Shown: in pieces, positions 18,839 through 27,639 of the stretch
Layout of the letters: the number at the start of each line of letters is the position of its first letter
Position numbering within the stretch: the first letter of the stretch is position 1
Source: Desulfobulbaceae bacterium
GTDB lineage: Bacteria; Desulfobacterota; Desulfobulbia; Desulfobulbales; Desulfocapsaceae
Assembly (NCBI GenBank): GCA_009773475.1
Contig: WSXV01000001.1
Location: 372,001 to 436,000 of the forward strand
Reading direction: 5' to 3'
Length of the DNA: 64,000 nt
Program-made: the position numbers and the translations under genes
Notes under the pieces: model-generated
Database searches by the model: none
What the model was told of the DNA's origin: nothing
What the model saw: only the letters and a program-made list of their open reading frames with translations

Positions 18839-19882
18839 ATGCGTAAGAGTCAGTTTATCGAACAGTTGAAAGCAGGTGACCGGCTCGATGATTTCTTTCT
18901 GGTCAAGTCGGCGCGCATGGCGGAGACCCGGGCCGGCAAACCTTACATGACCCTCGAAGTCGTTGACCGTACCGGTGAGATCAGCGGGCCGATCTGGGAT
19001 CGTGCCGAGGAGTTGCAAGGGCTGTGTCAGGGAGGCCTTTTTGTCCATCTGAGCGGTCAGGTGCAGTCCTATCGCGACAAGCTCCAGCTTAAGATTGATG
19101 CGGTACGCGGTGTGGATCGCAGCGAGATAGATCCTGCTGATTTCACCTTGGTCAGTGATCAGGATAGAACCGGGATGGCCGAGGAGCTCCAGCTCCTTGC
19201 CGCCTCCGTAAAAAATCCCCATTTACGAAAACTGCTGGCCTTTTTTTTCAAGAGAGAGCCGATGTGGCAACGTTTTCAGGATGCCCCGGCGGCAAAAGGG
19301 ATTCATCACGCATATGCCGGCGGTCTGCTTGAGCACTCCCTTTCGGTGGCCCGGACAGCCGATCTTATGGCCGCCCACTATGTCGGTGTTGATCGCTCTT
19401 TGCTGGTGACCGGAGCCCTGCTCCACGATATCGGCAAGGTCGATGAACTGGAGTTGGAGCTGGCCGTCATTGACTATACCGCCGATGGACGGCTGAAGGG
19501 GCATCTGGTGATGGGCAGTGAGATGGTGGCCGCAGCCGCAACCCAGATCAAGGATTTCCCTGCCGAACTCCTGACCCAACTGCAGCATCTGATCCTCAGT
19601 CATCATGGCCGGCAGGAGTTTGGCTCTCCCACCGTGCCCATGACCATGGAGGCCTTTCTCCTCAGTTGTATGGATGATCTTGATGCCAAGATGAATCTGA
19701 TGGAGCAGCTCCGTAAAAAGATGAAGACCCCCGGCTTGCAGTGGACCGAGTATCAGCGCTCCCTGGAGCGATACCTTTACCTTGGGCCTTTTGAGGAGGA
19801 GCGTAGTTTACGCTGCGCTTCGGAAGATCTCGATGACGGGCAAGGGCAATCGGCGCCGGTGCGACAGCCAACGCTTTTCTGA
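18839..19882 (+). CDS. OB-fold plus HD-domain protein (YhaM-like 3'-5' exoribonuclease family)
   Basis: A 347-residue protein with an N-terminal OB-fold (residues about 15-90, TLEVVDRTGEISGPIWD) and a C-terminal HD phosphohydrolase domain: HHAYAGGLLEHSLSV, ALLHDIGK, and ILSHHGRQEFGSP supply the metal ligands. This architecture is that of YhaM/CBF1, which trims single-stranded DNA or RNA 3' ends. The family assignment is firm, the substrate is not. It precedes holB by 80 bases on the same strand and probably opens the holB-ricT-metG transcript. The start lacks a good ribosome site. Confidence 0.82.
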   Translation: MRKSQFIEQLKAGDRLDDFFLVKSARMAETRAGKPYMTLEVVDRTGEISGPIWDRAEELQGLCQGGLFVHLSGQVQSYRDKLQLKIDAVRGVDRSEIDPADFTLVSDQDRTGMAEELQLLAASVKNPHLRKLLAFFFKREPMWQRFQDAPAAKGIHHAYAGGLLEHSLSVARTADLMAAHYVGVDRSLLVTGALLHDIGKVDELELELAVIDYTADGRLKGHLVMGSEMVAAAATQIKDFPAELLTQLQHLILSHHGRQEFGSPTVPMTMEAFLLSCMDDLDAKMNLMEQLRKKMKTPGLQWTEYQRSLERYLYLGPFEEERSLRCASEDLDDGQGQSAPVRQPTLF

Positions 19883-19962
19883 AATTCCGGGGTGGCGATC
19901 TTTGTGCAGAATCTTTTTATGTTGATGAGCAGGGTAAGGGTAATCAAGGAACAGGCAAAGGG

Positions 19963-21012
19963 ATGAGCACACTTCAGAGACAATTGATTGCTCCTTTCTC
20001 CCATCTTGTCGGTCAGGAAAAGGCCAAATTATTTCTCGGGCGGGCCTTGGCGTCCGGGCAGTTGGCCCATGCCTATCTGTTCCGGGGGCCGGACGGGGTG
20101 GGGAAGCAGCTTTTTGCCCGCAGTCTGGCAGCGGCCGTGAACTGCCGGCAGCGGCAGGCCCTTCTTCCCGCTGCTGGAGAGAGTGATTGGGCTTCCCTGC
20201 CTTGCGGTCATTGTTCCTCTTGTCTGAAGTACAGTTCGGGGAATCAGCCGGATTTCATGGTGATCAGTCCGGAAAAGGGGACGATCAAGATTGACCGGAT
20301 TCGTGAGATGATCCAGGCCCTTTCCTATCCACCCTACGAATCGCCATCCCGGGTGGTGTTGATTGAGGATATCCATACCATGCGGCCGGAGGCGGCGAAT
20401 TGTCTGCTGAAAACCCTGGAAGAGCCGCCGGACAAGAATCTGCTCATCCTGACTGCCTCCGCCTCCCGTGATATCTTGACCACGATCAGCTCTAGATGTC
20501 AGATGATCCCGTTTTTCAGCCTGCGGCAAGAAGAGACTGTACAGGTGCTGATGCGGGTGAATCCTGAGTTGGAAGCGGAAACTGCCAGTCTCTTGGCCCG
20601 TTTGTCTGAAGGGTGTCCCGGCCAGGCTCTGATCTTGTATCGCCGCGAGATGATCGCCATCTGGCGGCAGGTGGTGGCGCTTGTTTCCGATCCGCAAAAA
20701 GACAGCAACCGTGATGTGGGCTTGCTCCTGCAGGCGGCGGAAACTATGGCGACTCTAAAGGAAGAGCTGCTTCCCCTTTTTGGTTTGTTGCGGATCTGGT
20801 TGCGCGACTTGCTGGTTGCCGGGTTTTCCGGCCAGACGGGGCAGGATCGGGATACCTTGGATGGGGGCTTGCCGGAAATCAAGCAGAAGCGCTGGAATTC
20901 CCGTCAGCTTTTTGATAAACTGCAAGCCATTGACCAGGCTGAAAAAGAACTTGGGCGAAACTGCAACCGGAATCTCGTATGCGAGGTGCTGCTTTTTCAA
21001 TTGCAGCAGTAA
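19963..21012 (+). CDS. holB: DNA polymerase III delta' subunit
   Basis: Clamp-loader subunit of the replicative polymerase. Of 349 residues, the N-terminal AAA+ part has FRGPDGVGKQLFARSL (Walker A-like), the zinc module CGHCSSCLKYSSGNQPD, the block EDIHTMRPEAANCLLKTLEEPP and the SRC-type motif SSRCQMIPF. The C-terminal ~120 residues are helical and variable as usual. It is followed by ricT (YaaT/PSP1) and metG, an order also known from Firmicutes around holB. The assignment is secure. Confidence 0.93.
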   Translation: MSTLQRQLIAPFSHLVGQEKAKLFLGRALASGQLAHAYLFRGPDGVGKQLFARSLAAAVNCRQRQALLPAAGESDWASLPCGHCSSCLKYSSGNQPDFMVISPEKGTIKIDRIREMIQALSYPPYESPSRVVLIEDIHTMRPEAANCLLKTLEEPPDKNLLILTASASRDILTTISSRCQMIPFFSLRQEETVQVLMRVNPELEAETASLLARLSEGCPGQALILYRREMIAIWRQVVALVSDPQKDSNRDVGLLLQAAETMATLKEELLPLFGLLRIWLRDLLVAGFSGQTGQDRDTLDGGLPEIKQKRWNSRQLFDKLQAIDQAEKELGRNCNRNLVCEVLLFQLQQ

Positions 21013-21121
21013 ATAGAAGAGAGAAATCAGAAGATAAAAAAGAGAAGATTGTCGGGCTGTCTGTGGATGTATTGTGTCCCCTTCCGCCTTAATATCTGAA
21101 AAATTTAACTCCAGTATATTC

Positions 21122-22027
21122 ATGGCAGAACATCAGGAAGACAATAGAGAAGAACAGGGGCCGGGTGAAGAAGAGCAGAAAGAACAGATCTTCTTCTATC
21201 GCATCTGTTTTCGTAATAAAGGACAGGAGGGCACGGCTTCTTCGGATATCGCTGATCTGAAGGCCAACGATGTGGTGATGGTCAAGACCGATCATGGGGC
21301 GGAGCCGGCAAAGGTGGTGAGTCGGGCAGCGTCCTGCCCGGGCTGTGAGAAGATTCGCCGGGCCCCGCACGCCATCACCAGACGGGCAAACCAGGAGGAG
21401 GCAGGCCGCTATGCCAACATAGACGCCTGGGAGGAAACGGCCTTCAAGGCCTGCAAGGTTCTCATTGAGCAGCACAAATTGCCCATGCGGCTGACCCGGG
21501 CTGAACGATATTTTAACGGCAGTAAAATCGTTTTGTTTTTCACCGCCAATAATCGCATTGATTTTCGCGATCTGGTCAAGGATCTGGTGCTGGAGTTTCA
21601 TACCAGGGTGGAGATGCGACAGGTGGGCGTCCGCCATGAGACCAGGATGCTCGGCGGGCTTGGTGCCTGCGGTCGGGAGTTATGCTGTTCCGTCTTTATG
21701 GAGGAGTTTGATTCAGTGTCCATCAAAATGGCCAAGGAGCAGGACCTGCCGCTGAATCCCACCAAGATATCCGGTGTCTGTAATCGTCTGCTCTGTTGTC
21801 TGACCTATGAATACTCCACCTATCGGCGCGAACGTAAGGGGATGCCCAAGCCCGGAAAACGGATCAAAATTGGTGAGGAGATCTTCCTGGTGAAACGGCA
21901 GAATCCCTTGCAGCAGACCCTTCAGGTCAGTGATCAAAAAGGGGAAAACCAGGTGTTGACAAAAGAACAGTGGCAAAATTGTGAACCGGTAAAAGTGGAA
22001 GAGAGCGGCAAGAAGGAAAAGAAGTGA
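21122..22027 (+). CDS. ricT: PSP1-domain protein, RicT/YaaT homologue
   Basis: A ~301-residue PSP1 family protein. In Bacillus RicT joins RicA and RicF to form an iron-sulfur Y-complex that affects RNase Y; whether that holds here is unknown. Cysteine blocks CPGCEK, CGRELCCSVF and CNRLLCC are conserved and could carry clusters. The PSP1 core runs from about residue 45 to 220, and the C-terminus is lysine-rich. ATG 21122 (MAEHQEDNR) is preferred; a GTG at 21074 would add 16 residues. The stop overlaps metG. Located between holB and metG, as in Firmicutes. Confidence 0.85.
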   Translation: MAEHQEDNREEQGPGEEEQKEQIFFYRICFRNKGQEGTASSDIADLKANDVVMVKTDHGAEPAKVVSRAASCPGCEKIRRAPHAITRRANQEEAGRYANIDAWEETAFKACKVLIEQHKLPMRLTRAERYFNGSKIVLFFTANNRIDFRDLVKDLVLEFHTRVEMRQVGVRHETRMLGGLGACGRELCCSVFMEEFDSVSIKMAKEQDLPLNPTKISGVCNRLLCCLTYEYSTYRRERKGMPKPGKRIKIGEEIFLVKRQNPLQQTLQVSDQKGENQVLTKEQWQNCEPVKVEESGKKEKK

Positions 22028-23994
22028 TGACGACCTATATAACCACCCCGATCTATTATGTGAATGCCGAGCCCCATCTGGGCCATGCCTATACTACCAT
22101 TATTGCGGATACCTACAGTCGGTTTCGCAGGTTGTGTGGCGAAGACGTGCGTTTTCAGACGGGGACCGATGAGCATGGCGACAAGATCGCTGAGGCGGCG
22201 GGTAAGGAGCAGGTGTCCCCTGGGGAATATGTCGATCGGATCAGCGCCCTGTACCGGAAGAGCTGGCCGCTGCTCGATATTGCCCCAGATAATTTTATCC
22301 GCACCACCGATGCTGTTCATATCCAGACTGTGCAGCGAGTCTTGCAGCAGGTGTACGATCAGGGGGATATCTATTTCGGCGAATATTCAGGATTGTACTG
22401 TAAGGGGTGTGAGCGTTTCCTCACCGAAAAGGAGTTGGTGGGCGGGAATTGTCCCGATCACCAGCGGCCGCCGGAGCAGATCACCGAGCAGAACTATTTC
22501 TTCCGCATGTCCCGCTATCAGCAGGCCCTGATCGATCATATTCATGCCCATCCCGATTTTATAACCCCTGAGCGCTACCGCAATGAAGTCCTCTCTTTCT
22601 TGAGCGAACCCCTGGAGGATCTCTGTATCTCACGCCCCACCGCAAGGCTGACCTGGGGGATACCGCTGCCCTTTGATTCCCGCTTTGTCACCTATGTGTG
22701 GTTTGATGCCCTGATCAATTATCTGACCGGAATTGGCTATCCTGATGGCGAGTCGTTTGAGAAATACTGGGGAGCGGCGGAACATGTGATTGCCAAGGAT
22801 ATTTTGAAGCCCCATGCCATCTACTGGCCGACCATGCTCCTGGCCATGGGCCTTCCCCTCTATCAGCGCCTGCATGTCCATGGATACTGGAATGTGGGGG
22901 ATGTGAAGATGTCGAAGAGCATCGGCAACGTGGTTAGACCGGCGGAACTGGCTGCTGAATACGGCGTCGATACAGTGCGTTATTTTCTCTTGCGGGAGAT
23001 GTCTTTCGGCCTTGACGCCTCGTTCACCAGCGCCGCCATTGTGACCCGCAAGAATTCCGACCTGGCCAATGATCTGGGCAATCTGTTCAGTCGTTCTCTG
23101 GCCATGCTCGAGAAATATACCCAAGGTCTGGTTCCGGCTCCGGGGATCGCCCTGGAAATCGATGAGACCCTTACCCAGGCGGCGCTGCAGATGCTGTCCC
23201 AGTATCACGAGAATATGGAGCGTTTCCAGTTCCATCGGGCCTTGCAGGGCGTCTGGGAGTTGATCAGCCATGCCAATAAATACATTGTCGTCTCGGAACC
23301 CTGGACCCTGGCCAAGGATCCCGCCCAGCAGCCTCGCCTGTCTGCGGTGCTCTATAACCTGGTGGAATGCCTGCGGCTGCTGGCCTTGGTGTTGCGTCCG
23401 GTGATGCCCCAGACCAGCGCGAAGATGGCAGCGGGACTTGGGCTGGAAAATGATGACCCCAGAATCAGTCATTTCCCGCAAGGGGCGCATTGGGGACTGA
23501 GCACGGCAGGAACCCGGCTGCAGAAGACCGAGGCCATCTTTCCGCGGGTTGACAACCCTGAAAAAGAGCAGAGCGCTGCCGGGAAAAGCGTGGCTGTTTC
23601 TGCGAAGCAGTCAGCTCCTGCAAAGGAGAAAAAAAAGGCGAAGGTGGAAAGTGTCGAGATCGGTGTCATTGACTTTTTCCACTTTCAGCAGGTGGATCTG
23701 CGGGTGGCCGAGGTGGTGGCCGCGGAGCGGATTGTCAAATCAGACCGCTTGCTGAAGTTGACTGTCAAGGCCCCCGAGGAGCGAACAATTGTCGCCGGCA
23801 TCGCCCAGTATTATACCCCGGAAGAGGTGGTCGGCCGTTTGGTGCTCATTGTCGCCAACCTCAAACCGGTGGAGTTGATGGGGGTTCAATCGCAGGGGAT
23901 GGTCCTTGCCGCCAGCACTATGGTGGATGGGAAAAAACGTCTGGTGCTGACCACGGTCAGTGGTCAGGTGGTGGCGGGCAGCAAGGTGGCGTAG
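22024..23994 (+). CDS. metG: Methionyl-tRNA synthetase
   Basis: Charges initiator and elongator tRNA-Met. The 656-residue enzyme has HLGHAYTT (HIGH signature), a zinc knuckle CKGCERFLTEKELVGGNCPDH-type block near residue 125, KMSKSIGNVV (KMSKS) and a C-terminal tRNA-binding EMAP-like domain from about residue 550 (FFHFQQVDLRVAEVV). A lysine- and alanine-rich linker joins them. The start is GTG 22024 or ATG 22027; both overlap the ricT stop. Identity is certain. Confidence 0.97.
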   Translation: MMTTYITTPIYYVNAEPHLGHAYTTIIADTYSRFRRLCGEDVRFQTGTDEHGDKIAEAAGKEQVSPGEYVDRISALYRKSWPLLDIAPDNFIRTTDAVHIQTVQRVLQQVYDQGDIYFGEYSGLYCKGCERFLTEKELVGGNCPDHQRPPEQITEQNYFFRMSRYQQALIDHIHAHPDFITPERYRNEVLSFLSEPLEDLCISRPTARLTWGIPLPFDSRFVTYVWFDALINYLTGIGYPDGESFEKYWGAAEHVIAKDILKPHAIYWPTMLLAMGLPLYQRLHVHGYWNVGDVKMSKSIGNVVRPAELAAEYGVDTVRYFLLREMSFGLDASFTSAAIVTRKNSDLANDLGNLFSRSLAMLEKYTQGLVPAPGIALEIDETLTQAALQMLSQYHENMERFQFHRALQGVWELISHANKYIVVSEPWTLAKDPAQQPRLSAVLYNLVECLRLLALVLRPVMPQTSAKMAAGLGLENDDPRISHFPQGAHWGLSTAGTRLQKTEAIFPRVDNPEKEQSAAGKSVAVSAKQSAPAKEKKKAKVESVEIGVIDFFHFQQVDLRVAEVVAAERIVKSDRLLKLTVKAPEERTIVAGIAQYYTPEEVVGRLVLIVANLKPVELMGVQSQGMVLAASTMVDGKKRLVLTTVSGQVVAGSKVA

Positions 23995-24128
23995 AGGAAT
24001 TACGATATTCAAATTTTGCGGAGAGAGAAAGGGGCTGGCCCTCTTTATCTCGTCTTGGCCAGCGCTTGGAAGAAAGAGATACAAACGGACTGAGTATTTC
24101 TAAACGGCCTTTTACAAGGAGAAAAAAT

Positions 24129-24428
24129 ATGTTTGTGGTGAATAATTTTATGATGGCCATTGCCCAGTTGATTGATTTCCTGCTTTCTGCGTATATGTGG
24201 ATTATCATTGGCAGGGCCGTGATTTCCTGGGTGAATGCCGATCCGTATAATCCCGTTGTCCGTTTTTTGTATGAAGTCACGGAGCCGCTGTTGAGTCGAA
24301 TCCGAAAATTGCTCCCCTTCAGTATGGGTGGCATTGATTTCTCGCCCATGATTCTCATCATGGTGATCATGTTTCTGCAGAGTTTTCTGGTGCCAACGCT
24401 CAAGCAGATGGCCATGACGTTAGGCTGA
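24129..24428 (+). CDS. yggT: YggT family membrane protein
   Basis: A 99-residue protein with two transmembrane helices separated by a short loop, matching the YggT/Ylmg family. The typical block GRAVISWVNADPYNPVVRFLYEVTEPLL follows helix 1 (quoted in part by positions 24207-24290). AAGGAG lies seven bases before the ATG, so the longer open frame from 24066 is not used. Family members influence membrane or division processes and are often next to sepF, divIVA and yggU, as here. Confidence 0.9.
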   Translation: MFVVNNFMMAIAQLIDFLLSAYMWIIIGRAVISWVNADPYNPVVRFLYEVTEPLLSRIRKLLPFSMGGIDFSPMILIMVIMFLQSFLVPTLKQMAMTLG

Positions 24429-24515
24429 TAAATTAAAAAAAGTGCGGTCTTGACTCAATTCAGAGAGGGTGTTTGATTGAGCCGTCAATCGTTTACCATG
24501 CTACAGAGGAATATT

Positions 24516-25472
24516 ATGACGACTACGCCACAGATTATTAAAGATCAGGAATTTCAGGTTAAATTCAGAGGTTATGATCCCCTTGAGGTGAAGGCCTATC
24601 TGGATGAGCTTGCCGAGGAATTTTTTGAGCTGCAGGAGCGCTGCCGACTGCAGGTGGAAGATCTTCAGGTCTTGCATGAGGAGCGGGCGGAACTGGAACA
24701 GCAGAAGTATTCCCTTGAGGCTGGTGGTGCCGAGGCGCGTAAAATGGCCGAGGAATTGCGGCAAACCGGTTTGCTCACCGAGCAGAAGTTCGCCGTGCTG
24801 GCCAATGAAGCAGAGGGCCTACGCAATAAGATCGCCAGCCTTGAACGGGAAAAAGAGGAGCAGGCAGACGCCGTGACGGCCCTAGAAGCCCGGCTTCAAA
24901 AGGCGAAAGAGGCGACACTGCAGGAAAAGGCAGAGAAGGAGGCCCTGGGACACAAGATTGCATTGATGGAAGAACAGAAGCGCGAGGCCAAAAAAGATGA
25001 GGTGGATTTCAGGTCTACCCTGGCGGTGGCCCAGCAGTTTTGTGATTCGATGAAACAGAAAAGCCAACAGGAGGCGGAGGAGCTTCTTCAGACGGCGAAG
25101 GCCGAGATCGAGGCGATCCGCAAAGCGGCGCACGATGAACTTGCCAGCCTGCCGGAGGAGATCAGTGCCCTGCAGCAGAAACGGGAGGAGGTTCGGAAGG
25201 TCTTGCGCACCACCCTTGAAACGTATCTGCGAAACCTGGACATCTTTCCAGAGGATAAGGACGGACTCAGCCCCTGGCAGGACACTGACGACTTGTTCCA
25301 GAAAATGCAAATTCTCGAGGATGGAACCCTTGCCGCCGAAGATATGGCCTCCATTAATGGCGAGGAACCTGCTGTCGATTCTGCATCGTCTCTGGAGGAG
25401 GAGTCCGACTTGATGTCTGTCTTTGACGGCGAAGATTCTGACAACGACGACGAAGATGCAAAAGGCCTCTGA
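24516..25472 (+). CDS. divIVA: DivIVA-domain coiled-coil protein
   Basis: A 318-residue protein whose first ~60 residues form a DivIVA domain (QEFQVKFRGYDPLEVKAYLDE-type motif at 24546-24610), followed by long coiled coil to about residue 250 and an acidic tail (DGEDSDNDDEDAKG). DivIVA proteins sense negative membrane curvature and recruit division or polar-growth factors. AGAGGA lies six bases before the ATG. Proteobacterial DivIVA homologues are unusual but occur in deltaproteobacterial lineages. Neighbours yggT and yggU repeat the Gram-positive division-cluster arrangement. Confidence 0.85.
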   Translation: MTTTPQIIKDQEFQVKFRGYDPLEVKAYLDELAEEFFELQERCRLQVEDLQVLHEERAELEQQKYSLEAGGAEARKMAEELRQTGLLTEQKFAVLANEAEGLRNKIASLEREKEEQADAVTALEARLQKAKEATLQEKAEKEALGHKIALMEEQKREAKKDEVDFRSTLAVAQQFCDSMKQKSQQEAEELLQTAKAEIEAIRKAAHDELASLPEEISALQQKREEVRKVLRTTLETYLRNLDIFPEDKDGLSPWQDTDDLFQKMQILEDGTLAAEDMASINGEEPAVDSASSLEEESDLMSVFDGEDSDNDDEDAKGL

Positions 25473-25530
25473 TGGCCTGGGGGCTGGTAATTGACTGCCG
25501 CCCCTTGATTTCCACCTATCTCTGATAGTC

Positions 25531-25854
25531 ATGGCTTTTCTCTCGTCCTTGCCGGATGGTAGATCCCTGCTTGCCGTCTATGTCCAACCCCGGGCCTCCC
25601 GCAACGGTTTGATCTGTATTTATGATCAGGCCGTCAAGGTGGCCCTCACCTCCCCGCCCGTTGATGATGCTGCTAACAAGGCACTTGTCGTCTTTTTTTC
25701 TTCTTTTTTCAAGATTCCCCGTCAGCAGGTTATTCTCCATCGAGGCCAGCAGTCCCGCCGTAAACAGGTCATTATCTCGGGATTGTCGGAAGAGGTAATC
25801 AGGGCGAAGATCCTGGAAGAGATTGCCGACAGGGATGCGGGACATAACACATAA
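25531..25854 (+). CDS. yggU: DUF167 / YggU family protein
   Basis: A 107-residue cytoplasmic protein of the DUF167 family. Typical features are LAVYVQPRASRNGL near the start, VALTSPPVDDAANKALV in the middle and a basic C-terminal segment. The function is not known; the gene is repeatedly found beside yggT. It follows divIVA by 58 bases and precedes the triosephosphate-isomerase-like gene by 69. No clear ribosome site. Confidence 0.88.
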   Translation: MAFLSSLPDGRSLLAVYVQPRASRNGLICIYDQAVKVALTSPPVDDAANKALVVFFSSFFKIPRQQVILHRGQQSRRKQVIISGLSEEVIRAKILEEIADRDAGHNT

Positions 25855-25923
25855 TGGAATTTACTAAAGAGAGTGGCTGGGGGATTGTAACGAGAAAACA
25901 AGCGTCTGAAAAAGGATCTGTGA

Positions 25924-26613
25924 ATGAAGAAATATGTGATCGGGAACTGGAAGTGTAATAAGACAGAGGACGAGGCAAAGAACTGGCTGACTGAATTTGC
26001 CGGGCGCTATCATCCGGCGGCAGGCCTGGAGATCATTATTGCCCCGTCCTTTCTCTGTCTTTCCGGGCTCTCGCGCCATGTGAAAAAGCTTGGGCTGGCC
26101 GGTTTTTCTCTGGCAGCCCAGGATATTTCCCCTTTTCCCAAGGGCTCCTATACCGGCGCGGTGGCGGCGGACATGGTCAAGGGGATGGTCGACTATGTGA
26201 TTGTCGGCCATTCTGAACGACGCCGCTATTTTCACGAGACCTCGCAGGATGTTGCGAACAAGGCGCGCGAGGCGGTGGATACGGGACTTACGCCCATCAT
26301 CTGCGTGGATCAGCCCTATGCCATGTCCCAACTCCAGGCGATCAGTGATATTGACAGCAAGGAGATGATCATCGCCTATGGCCCGGTGGACGCCACCATG
26401 GCCAGAAGCCCTGAGTCGCCGGCCAAGGCAGCCGAGACGGCGCGCTCCATTACTCGCATTCAACCAGGCCTGCCGGTGGTGTATGGCGGTTCCCTTGAAC
26501 CGTATAATGTCAAAGAGTATCTGCTGATCCCTGAGCTGGCGGGGATCTTTGTCGGTGAGGCCAGCCTTGACGTACATTCATTTTTGGCCATCTGTGAGCA
26601 GGCGGCATTGTGA
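25924..26613 (+). CDS. Triosephosphate isomerase-like protein lacking the catalytic glutamate
   Basis: A 229-residue TIM-barrel protein, short like archaeal TPI. Lys10 in NWKCN and His96 in VGHSERRRYF match the substrate lysine and catalytic histidine. The catalytic glutamate, usually in AYEPVWAIGTG, is missing: the segment reads AYGPVDATMARSPES, so Gly153 sits where glutamate is expected and loop 6 is changed. YGGSLEP (phosphate loop) is kept. AAGGA precedes the ATG. It overlaps the next gene by four bases. It may be an inactive or repurposed paralogue; classical isomerase activity is doubtful. Confidence 0.8.
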   Translation: MKKYVIGNWKCNKTEDEAKNWLTEFAGRYHPAAGLEIIIAPSFLCLSGLSRHVKKLGLAGFSLAAQDISPFPKGSYTGAVAADMVKGMVDYVIVGHSERRRYFHETSQDVANKAREAVDTGLTPIICVDQPYAMSQLQAISDIDSKEMIIAYGPVDATMARSPESPAKAAETARSITRIQPGLPVVYGGSLEPYNVKEYLLIPELAGIFVGEASLDVHSFLAICEQAAL

Positions 26614-27011
26614 GTGCAGTTGGTATTCTGTATTGTGTGAACAAAGCTGCAGATCTTGGCCGTGAAAGTGTTTTCAGGTTGACAATAGGACTAAATCCAA
26701 AAAACATCGTTTTCGCAGTGTTAGCGGCGTGCCTCCTGTCCGCATGTACTGATACCGCCACCCATGCCAACTCGCCGGATGTTCGCGAGGTTTCCTTCTC
26801 TTGCGGCAATGGGGAGTCAGTGGCTGTTCGCTTTTTCCCGGCCCAGGGCGTCGCAGTGCTGGTTCGGGATGGACAAACGATTGAGCTGCAGCAACAGCCC
26901 AGCGGCTCCGGCTTTATCTATAGCAATGGTCTCAACACCATCCGTGGCAAGGGAGATAATCTCACTGTGGAGATTGGTCGCATGGTTCCACTTCAATGCA
27001 AGGCCCGATGA
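26610..27011 (+). CDS. MliC-like lysozyme-inhibitor lipoprotein
   Basis: A ~133-residue lipoprotein with lipobox LLSAC after a hydrophobic stretch, followed by an MliC/C-type lysozyme inhibitor domain: SFSCGNGESVAVRFF, LQQQPSGSGFIYSNG and the closing cysteine in VPLQCKAR. The inhibitor domain binds host or environmental c-type lysozyme at the cell surface. The GTG start overlaps the upstream stop (GTGA), but it would give an unusually long pre-peptide; GTG 26668 or TTG 26679 are alternatives. Family by motif, moderately sure. Confidence 0.78.
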   Translation: MSAVGILYCVNKAADLGRESVFRLTIGLNPKNIVFAVLAACLLSACTDTATHANSPDVREVSFSCGNGESVAVRFFPAQGVAVLVRDGQTIELQQQPSGSGFIYSNGLNTIRGKGDNLTVEIGRMVPLQCKAR

Positions 27012-27281
27012 TTATGTCAAACAATCCATTCAAGCTAAAAGCCGTTTCTGTTTCTCAAACAGAGGCTTCTCCAGGGAACAGATTGCCCTTGTGCTGCCAA
27101 TCTGCTCGCTCGGAGTGAAATCCTGTCAGGAAAATGCTTCACCGAAAATAAGCGCTATTTCTAAGCAGGTAATTGTACCAGAATTAAATTGACACCGATT
27201 CTTCATTATGATTAACAGTTGAATGTTTCATGCTTTTTTAATGATGCCATTTTGTGCAATCCTTGCTGCTCTTCATAGGCC

Positions 27282-27628
27282 ATGGATAACGAGATGAATA
27301 AAATTGGGATTGGCTACGATAACGACCACGAAGCTTATGGGCTTGGACAGAGTGTGGCGCGATCGGCGCTTCACTCTGGTGGTATCCCAGGCTGATATGC
27401 TGATCGCTTTTTCTAGTGGTCATGATCTCGAGCGATTCTATGATGGCCTCCGCTCTGTCGGTGGAGATGATACCCCGATTATTGGCGGCTCGAGTCTCGG
27501 GGTTATTACCAGTAATGAACTTTCTTATAATGGTTACCCTGGAGCTGCTGCTATCAAATCGGACTCGGTTCGATGATGGGGAAAAATCGTGGTCTAGACT
27601 GGACCGGTGTACTTATAATTTTGGCTGA
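27282..27628 (+). pseudogene. FIST-domain sensor gene, frameshifted and truncated
   Basis: From ATG 27282 the frame reads MDNEMNKIGIGYDNDHEAYG and continues to SGGIPG then a stop. A second frame picks up as SQADMLIAFSSGHDLERFYD, IIGGSSLGVITSNELSYNG and SDSVR. Together these match a FIST N-terminal sensory domain with a frameshift near 27388. A further shift follows, and the C-terminal half of a FIST protein (several hundred residues) is absent. FIST genes commonly neighbour PAS histidine kinases, and one starts 12 bases downstream. The 270 bases before it hold no recognisable gene. Confidence 0.75.
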
Positions 27629-27639
27629 GAACATGTGAC

